Below, piece after piece: positions 57,828-64,000 of a stretch of 64,000 nucleotides of DNA (position 1 is its first letter; each line of letters begins with the position of its first letter). Under the pieces are notes generated by a model. That model had not been told where the DNA came from, made no database searches, and saw only the letters and a program-made list of their open reading frames with translations. Made by a program: the position numbers and the translations under genes. Origin of the DNA: Lumnitzera littorea (taxonomy: Eukaryota > Streptophyta > Magnoliopsida > Myrtales > Combretaceae); contig JAMXBB010000004.1 in assembly GCA_024138015.1 (NCBI GenBank), positions 7,895,094-7,959,093 on the forward strand. The letters are read 5' to 3'.

Positions 57828-59640
57828 ATGGAGAGGACAATAGACCCTAAGCTCCATCACAGCCCCTTCTTCCTTACTACAAGGAGCAGCTTGTTCACGT
57901 ACGTTGGATACGGACGCACGATGCACGCAAATCACCTCACTACACATTCACACCGTCTTCGTCTACTACTTCATGTACTACTCATATACTATCACGTACT
58001 GCTTCCAAGCCCACTGATCAGCCACGATCACAATCACCGATACAAGCTCTACGCTACTCCATTGTCAACACAGTCCCTTACGGAAGTCAGAACTACAACC
58101 AAGTTCCATCAACAGCAAAACACATGAACCGTACACCAGTAGCCAAGCATCGTCCTCTTCATATCAGCAGCAGCAGCCGCCCTTCTACGTGTATGATCAA
58201 CGACGTAACGCACCAACTATTCAGCCGTTGTACTTTATATGCTCCAATACATGTTCTAACCCAGCAACGGTTACACAAGTCCATCCACGTATGCCCCTAT
58301 CACGAACAAATTACTGTCCACACTCCAAACCACAGCTCACACCTAATTCACTACACTTCACGCGGATACACACAGCAACCAACTCCCAAAGTCCAAATAA
58401 TTCTTACGCTGAGCATCAATCAGCCCACAACTGTAGTGTATGAATTAACAACAAGCAGCAAAGAACTTCGATCAGCCGCACAAACACGCCGTGCATCAAC
58501 AAAATCCAGCGACCATACACATTCGTATCCTTGGCCGAACATACTATCTTCATTGCAGCACACTCACTAACCACACAACACTGTCCAATAGCAAACACAT
58601 AGCAACTACTGTCCATGCGTCTTCAAAACACCACACAATCACTGGCCACGTATCACGAGTAGATTCCCTTACTCAAACTCGTACGACATTTAGCGTTCCT
58701 AACTACACTAAGGAAGGTTAAGTCAGCTTGTAACAACTCATAATGTTTAGAGAGAGAAAATATAGAGAGAGAAACTCTGATGTAAATAGTATTCACTCAA
58801 AATAACTTGATGATACAACTGAAGGGATCTCCCCTAGATCAATTCAATCTAACGGTTATAAATGAATTCCACATACCTTTACATTAAATACATCTACCTA
58901 CCTTGCCTATCACCTATTCTAGAACCTTTTAGATCTTTTAGAATATTCTAGATTATCTCCTCTTGGACTTGAATGAACCTCATGATTTTGGGCCCTTCTA
59001 AATTGGCCCATGACACACGTATGCCCTGACACCACCCCCCTCTACTGCTACTGCTCCGATCACTGCTGGACACTCCACAATCAATGCTAGTAGCCCCATA
59101 ATGTTGATTACCATCCATTGTTGGTCGACACAACACAACAACTTCACCGCCACAACCAATACATAAACAGCAGCTTCACAACCACCTGTAACTCAGAACC
59201 AATGCCATCCTCCTCGTCCAACAGTACACGCAGACACATTCACTGATCAACCGTGATCCATGACACACCATAGCTTCACCCTTTCTCCTACACACGCATG
59301 ACCAAAAAACTGCATTGTCCTCTCTACGCTGATCACAAACACACAAACTTGCACAACCCCTGCACGTTTAGCAGTCGCGACATACAATCAATGACGTACA
59401 CGGTTCATGACTCACAGCACTCGTGCACAACAACTCCATCGCAAACAGCCACAATCATTACAAACGCCATTACATTGCTGCTCACCGATCGCACACAAAC
59501 ACAAGAGCTAATCCACCGCACCAAGCAGCGACTAAACTAAGCCACACGCAAGCATGATTGCCAACAAGCCCCAAGCGTAATCAAAGTACATCCACTGTCC
59601 TTCACTGAATATCAAGTCAGGTTTGAGATTCTTTTTTTTA
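57828..59640. repeat. Long G-poor, CA-rich tract (interrupted by a solo LTR)
   Basis: Strongly strand-asymmetric: the plus strand is rich in A, C and T with few G, so several frames stay open by composition (e.g. 57828-58127, 58124-58570). The encoded sequences are His/Ser/Thr-rich without domain character. A TATATATATA run just upstream (about 57801-57810) resembles an LTR promoter. I infer leader or LTR sequence of an unidentified retrotransposon rather than genes. The tract resumes after the insertion at 58729-59015. Confidence 0.5.
58729..59015 (-). mobile_element. Small solo LTR, copia-like
   Basis: On the minus strand it begins TGTCATGGGCCAATTTAGAA and ends GAGTTGTTACA, TG...CA with matching short inverted repeats, 287 bp. 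Its base composition is normal and differs sharply from the G-poor tract around it. The target duplication is imperfect (CAGCT versus CACGT). The GGGCCCAAAATCATG style near the start resembles plant Ty1/copia LTRs. Confidence 0.55.
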
Positions 59641-60670
59641 TTTATTTCATTATTATTATTTTATAATCATTATGTTATTATTCTGTTGGTTGGTTAATTA
59701 AATTCATAGCATGATATATGTATATATATGTCTATATACTAGTTTAGGAGGCTTTTAACATTAGATTTTATATATTAAGTAGATTACATAATTAATTTAT
59801 TTAGATGGATAGTTATTAATAGTAGAAATATAGGTGTAAATATATTAGCTTAGGATTTTTTTTTAGGTTCTTTTTTAAAAATCATCATATAGAAAATTAT
59901 TTTTTTAGAAATAAAAATTAATAAAAAAGAAACTTTTTACAAAAAGATTATAGCGTCTTATAGAGTTTTTTTATCACTTATGAGTTAGGATCCCCTTTCG
60001 ATTTTTTTTAAAATAAACTGAATAAATTAAAACGTAAACTTGATTGTTTTTGTTTAAATTAAAATAAACTAACATGCTAAACTTTTTTGGAAAGAACTAT
60101 GATCGTCTGATCTCGACTAGTAGGTACGTAGGTACCTTGGTACCTTGGGAGTAACGATAAAATCTGTAGAAATTTAAATCATTTTTTCTTTTGGTTTTTG
60201 TTTTCTTTTCTCAAAGATATTTAAAAAAAAAAAAGATAATGTAAAAGAATAATCCTAATTTCGATAAATAAATAGTAGTATTGATTAGGATTTAATAAGT
60301 TAACCCCTGAATTCGAAATTCTTTAGTTTTTTTTCATTTAAATTGAAATTAAAGACCGATAGTTAAATCGTAATTAATCCACCCAATTGGTTATGGTTTT
60401 TTTTTCTTTCTTGACTTCGATCGAATGGCAACTCTAAAAATTTTTTCAAAATAAAAACCAAAATTTTCCAATTTCTTTAGTCGAGAATTAATATTAAATG
60501 AATTTGAGTTTAGTATTAATCAAAAAAGAGAGAAATCAAATTAAATAAAAGAAAACCGAAAATTCAGGCTCGACAAAAGGCAAAACAACAATACTAAGGA
60601 TTGAGAAGCATCAATCACCAGCACAACATCAACAAAAACTTTACTGGTCAAAAGAAACATCTAACTAGAC
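59641..60670. other. AT-rich intergenic, no recognised feature
   Basis: Homopolymer-rich sequence with GGTACGTAGGTACCTTGGTACC near 60122, a short GGTACC repeat. No coding or RNA feature is recognised. Confidence 0.4.
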
Positions 60671-60676
60671 CTTGTG

Positions 60677-60777
60677 GGGTGTGTCAAGCCAAGGCAATAG
60701 TGCAATGCCAAGGCGACGCTTGGAAGCCCCCAATAGCAAGCTACTCTATTGAGCTCTCTCCATAAGAAAATTAATTT
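60677..60777 (-). pseudogene. U2 snRNA 3'-half fragment
   Basis: On the minus strand, after AAATTAATTTTCTTA, come the altered loop AGTAGCTTGCTATTGGGGG and the terminal stem-loop GCGTCGCCTTGGCATTGCAC...CTTGGCTTGACACACCC. Together these are the last ~100 nt of U2. The 5' half with the branch-pairing region is missing. The 3' box is degraded (AGTTAGA). Confidence 0.8.
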
Positions 60778-61457
60778 GGTAGAAAAATATAACTTGGAGG
60801 CTCAAACTAGTCAAGGGGACCAAGAAAGCATTGCAAACGAATATCTTAAGGCTAACAAACATCATTGATATGTATAAAGCAGCCTCTGGTGGTGGAAAAT
60901 AGTATCTCCGCTGAGGTGTGGTGATCAAACTTAATGATATCAATGGCTATGATCCTCTTATTGGTCAAACAAGATGGACAAAGAAGAGCTGAAAGTCATC
61001 AAACCTTAAATAAAGTCAAAGGCAAATTCAACAATTCAAAAGCTCATAATAACCCTAGATCCAAAATGGCATAACTAGAAGTAACATCATCAATGTTGCA
61101 CAGTTAACCGATAGCTAAAAGCAAAGCTCAGCGCAAATATCATGACCACTATGCAACATTAAAATGATGGAATATTTAAGACAACACTTAAACTAGCATT
61201 TGAAAAGAACTTAAGACAAGAAATGGTAGGGGGGTTGCACAAACACAAGCCCCTACTGTCACAAATTATGACGTAGGCTCTGCCTCAATGGGTAGACCTT
61301 AGATAGGCACCCCTCCCAAGTGCAATGGAGGTCACCAACCTAGGCCATAGGCCTTCTTGATCACCCATAGACCCCGTCCAAGTAAGTATGTTGCCCAGGT
61401 GTAGGAAGTTCCAACTTATGCTTTCTCTTCCTTATTCTTAAATTACCTTTCCTGTTG
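60778..61457. other. Intergenic between U2 fragments
   Basis: No gene recognised. A block near 61230-61385 (CAAGCCCCTACTGTCAC... to ...CACCCATAGACCCCGTCC) is GC-richer and looks like part of a repeat, but I cannot name it. Confidence 0.35.
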
Positions 61458-62160
61458 TGGGACTCTTAAGAGCAGATTGTTAGGCACGTTTGCTCTTGAG
61501 GTTCCTCAACTTGCCTTTTACAGCCTATTTTGTTCATCCTGTAATGGATAACTATAATCCTAATTTCTACATCCTTATCGATACAACACTACGTTATTCC
61601 AGACAACAGTACAGCCAACCTTTAGTAATTACTTGCAACTCCAAGTTCTTCCAATTATTAGGATTAGCTAAGCAATAACGACAACCTTTTTTGTGGGGAA
61701 GTATAGAGAAAGAAGAAGGTCATGTAATATTTATAGTAGCATAGATTATCTTAAAAGTTATAGGAAAGCATAAAGGTCAACTTTTTGAGCACTCACTCTT
61801 TCCTCTACTTTCAGTCGAGTAGCTACTGCTCCTCTCAAGCTCACTGGGTGTGTTTAGTACCTTCTTTTTCAAATTTACCTATATCATTCGTGACCCAATG
61901 CAATGAAAAAATAATCGACAATGGACACTCAGATCAGGTGACTTGTCTTCTCTTTCTGCTTAATTCAAAGGTAGCTTTATAGATGTAGATTTCATATTTT
62001 ATACTTAGTTGTCACTGGCCAATATTAACCGCCTTGGTTGGAAATTCATATAAAAGCGGTCACATCGTAGTTCAAGCTAACCATAAAATCAATAAAATTA
62101 CTAGAGCAGGAGATTTTTCTGGAATGCAATTTCCTAATTGCTGAATGATAAATGAAAGAC
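61458..62160. repeat. Duplicated U2 downstream flank, copy 2
   Basis: Counterpart of 48829-49300, in the same orientation and on the same side of a minus-strand U2 copy. The similarity is patchy, with an extra stretch of about 250 bp in the middle. Confidence 0.55.
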
Positions 62161-62430
62161 CGAGGCCATGCCAATTTTATGTAAATTACATAAATTTTGA
62201 CTTGCTAATGGAACATGTGTGCATGGACTAGAATTAAAGATCACAGCAGAAAACAATGATCAAGTGGTAATGCAAACCAAAGCTATTAAAAGCATGTATA
62301 AGAAGTATACAAAATAGACAGTTTGTGATGACTCTAGATAATTTGGGCAGTCATCAAAACATTTCAAAAATTTCGGAACATCAGCTAAACAGATTGTTGA
62401 CAAACAACAACGTTAGACTAAGGTTTGGTG

Positions 62431-62477
62431 GGGTACGCCAAGCCTAGGCTGTAATGCAATGCAAAGGCAATGCTTGA
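62431..62477 (-). pseudogene. U2 snRNA 3' end cut by an LTR insertion
   Basis: On the minus strand it reads TCAAGCATTGCCTTTGCATT...GGCTTGGCGTACCC, the last 47 nt of U2, followed by an intact 3' box (CAAACCTTAGTCTAACG). At 62478 the U2 sequence stops exactly where the LTR starts, in the middle of the terminal stem. Confidence 0.8.
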
Positions 62478-64000
62478 TGTCACGCCCCGAAGCGACAGAG
62501 TCGTAACAGCCCCCGCCGTGTAAACCATCCTAAGATAGAAGTTGGCCTTATAACCGCTATCTTAGACCTGATCTACACAAGGCGTCCACGACTAACCCGC
62601 TTTGAAGTAGACAATTTGTAATTTAAACAAATCATTTACCTAAGAAAGTGAGAAAAGTTATATATAATCATTATAATTCAGTTATTACATTAATCAGAAA
62701 TGAAAAGTAAAATATGTGTTGATTCTTCAATGTTTTTCCTCACTCCCCAGGATCCAGCAGTTGCTAGCTTCATAGTAGTTGTTGCCACTTCTTAGCCAGC
62801 ACCTGCACGATGTCTATAGGGATGTGAGCAACCACAACTCAGTAAGTTAGGACGGAGGACTTAAAACTATACCATACACACAACAAGGTTTTCAATCACT
62901 TATTAGGTGCAATGCATGTGTAAGCAAATGCCATCGCACGACGTTGTCCGGCCCGTCGTGAGATTAGAGAAATTGCGCCCGCTTTAATCCGGGTTAAGGA
63001 GTTGTCGTTAATGCAACAGCTCACGACCAAACCCAGGCTTGTGTAATGAAGACCTTGCTCCTCCCGCGACTACCTTCGAACCACTGCCTTCACCCTCGTC
63101 GCGACCTCCTCTCCTGTCACTTAGTTCGACTGAGGATGAAGAAGGGACCATTTTGCAATCCTGCGCTATCCCTTCCGAAGGGGTCGGTATTTGGCCGGAG
63201 AGTCCTAAATCCCCTAACGGGTTACCATGCATGTTCGATTATGATTACTGGTTGTATATTTGATTAAGTCCAGTTTAGGGTGATCAATCATTACATACAA
63301 TTCATACAACATGTGCCAAAGCAACAAACAGAATCATAGCATCACCCATAATCAAGCACATGCACACATTCAACTATCTAACAAGCACAACCAAGCATAA
63401 TCTTAAGCCTCCAAAAATACAGCATCGTATTAATCCCAACTTACATCGACTCCTCGCTTACTCACTCGAGGTCCGATTTGCTCAGGCTATCGCCGATCAT
63501 CCCTATAACACGAACGTGGTTTTAGCTTTTCATATAAATATTCTAAGTTCATTTTATCATATAACGCTTATTGTTAGGTTTTGTTTAAGGTTTAATATGC
63601 CTAATTATCTAGGTATTAAGTCTTTTACAATTATTCTAGGTTTGGGGTTAGGTTCAGGTTCGGTTTTCGCATCGATTTCTTTATTAGGTTTTAGTTCGAT
63701 TTCTAAGTAATGTTTTAGATTCCAACCCTAGAAACCCGTTTCAACCTATAATGTGAAATTAATCACATTACTTTCCGATCTCCTAATTACCATCATTACC
63801 TCTAATTAGTATTTTAGTCCATCCGGTACACTTAAATCTTTATTTGTGTACCGAATTTACTCATAATGTGAGAAATTTTTACATTTTTCATATAATTACG
63901 TAAATTCAAGTTTCCCATCAGATTTATTGTACGTTTTTATTATTATCACAATATCAATTTTTATTATAATATTTCCTATTTATTATATTTTCAATAATTA
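62478..64000 (-). mobile_element. LTR (3' part), inverted copy of 27500-30452, runs off window
   Basis: Starts TGTCACGCCCCGAAGC, the complement of the end of the LTR at 30452. The first ~900 bp are closely similar to 29590-30452 reversed, about 95% where I compared them by eye. From about 63500 onward similarity to 28870-29350 drops to roughly 80-85%. Frames open in both copies (e.g. 63046-63267) are shared LTR sequence, not evidence of a gene. The other end of the element lies beyond the window. Confidence 0.65.

Noticed and set aside
58124..58721. Long frames in the G-poor tract
   Set aside because: Several registers are open at once because TAG and TGA are rare in G-poor DNA; no domain or codon pattern.
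63039..63267. Overlapping frames in three registers, also present at 29597-29815
   Set aside because: Conserved only because the LTR sequence itself is conserved; no single frame is favoured.
1..64000. CRISPR arrays, bacterial operons, integrated viral genes beyond LTR elements
   Set aside because: No regularly spaced identical repeats with unique spacers; the only repeat array (19202-19797) has degenerate units without unique spacers. All retroelement genes have plant Ty3/gypsy features.

Overview
This window looks like nuclear DNA of a flowering plant, almost certainly a eudicot. It is AT-rich, its genes are intron-split, and many transposon families are nested in it. Several independent plant signatures agree: an NLR leucine-rich-repeat gene, an AB-hydrolase lipase with plant-type introns, a U2 snRNA gene with plant promoter and 3'-box elements, and a chromovirus with an initiator-Met tRNA primer site. 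The NLR subtype fits woody rosids such as Malvales, but I cannot name the species from sequence alone.

Layout. (1) About 1-14.9 kb, + strand: the 3' part of a CC-NBS-LRR-type resistance gene. Six LRR-coding exons are all joined in phase 0, and three of the introns are 2.7-4.0 kb long with fold-back elements in at least two of them; the NBS end lies off the left edge. (2) About 15-17.3 kb: 3' flank with a 78-bp tandem duplication. (3) About 18.0-21.2 kb: a decayed DNA-transposon region (MULE-like N-terminal fragment, basic Ser/Pro-rich tail, hairpin cluster, 12-copy degenerate minisatellite). (4) About 21.3-38.1 kb: LTR-type sequences in both orientations and a broken Ty3/gypsy pol, itself interrupted by a 335-bp tandem duplication and a tRNA-derived element. 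(5) 39.36-42.71 kb, + strand: an apparently intact nine-exon lipase gene encoding 410 residues, with two fold-back elements in introns. (6) 43.5-48.8 kb: a solo LTR with perfect target-site duplication, a diverged inverted relative, and a U2 pseudogene. (7) 48.8-50.8 kb: a full-length U2 snRNA gene (- strand). (8) 50.8-56.76 kb: a complete chromovirus with LTRs, primer site and perfect 5-bp target-site duplication; its reading frame is broken only by stop codons. (9) 57-64 kb: a G-poor tract with a solo LTR inserted, two more U2 fragments, and an LTR that cuts the last U2 copy and runs off the right edge.

The host genes are the NLR, the lipase and the U2 locus. Nothing suggests they act together; the rest is mostly transposon sediment. 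I found no convincing new multi-gene system. The best leads are the dispersed U2 family on one strand, an out-of-frame duplication inside an NLR exon, stop-codon-only decay in two unrelated mobile elements, and the minisatellite beside the MULE remnant.
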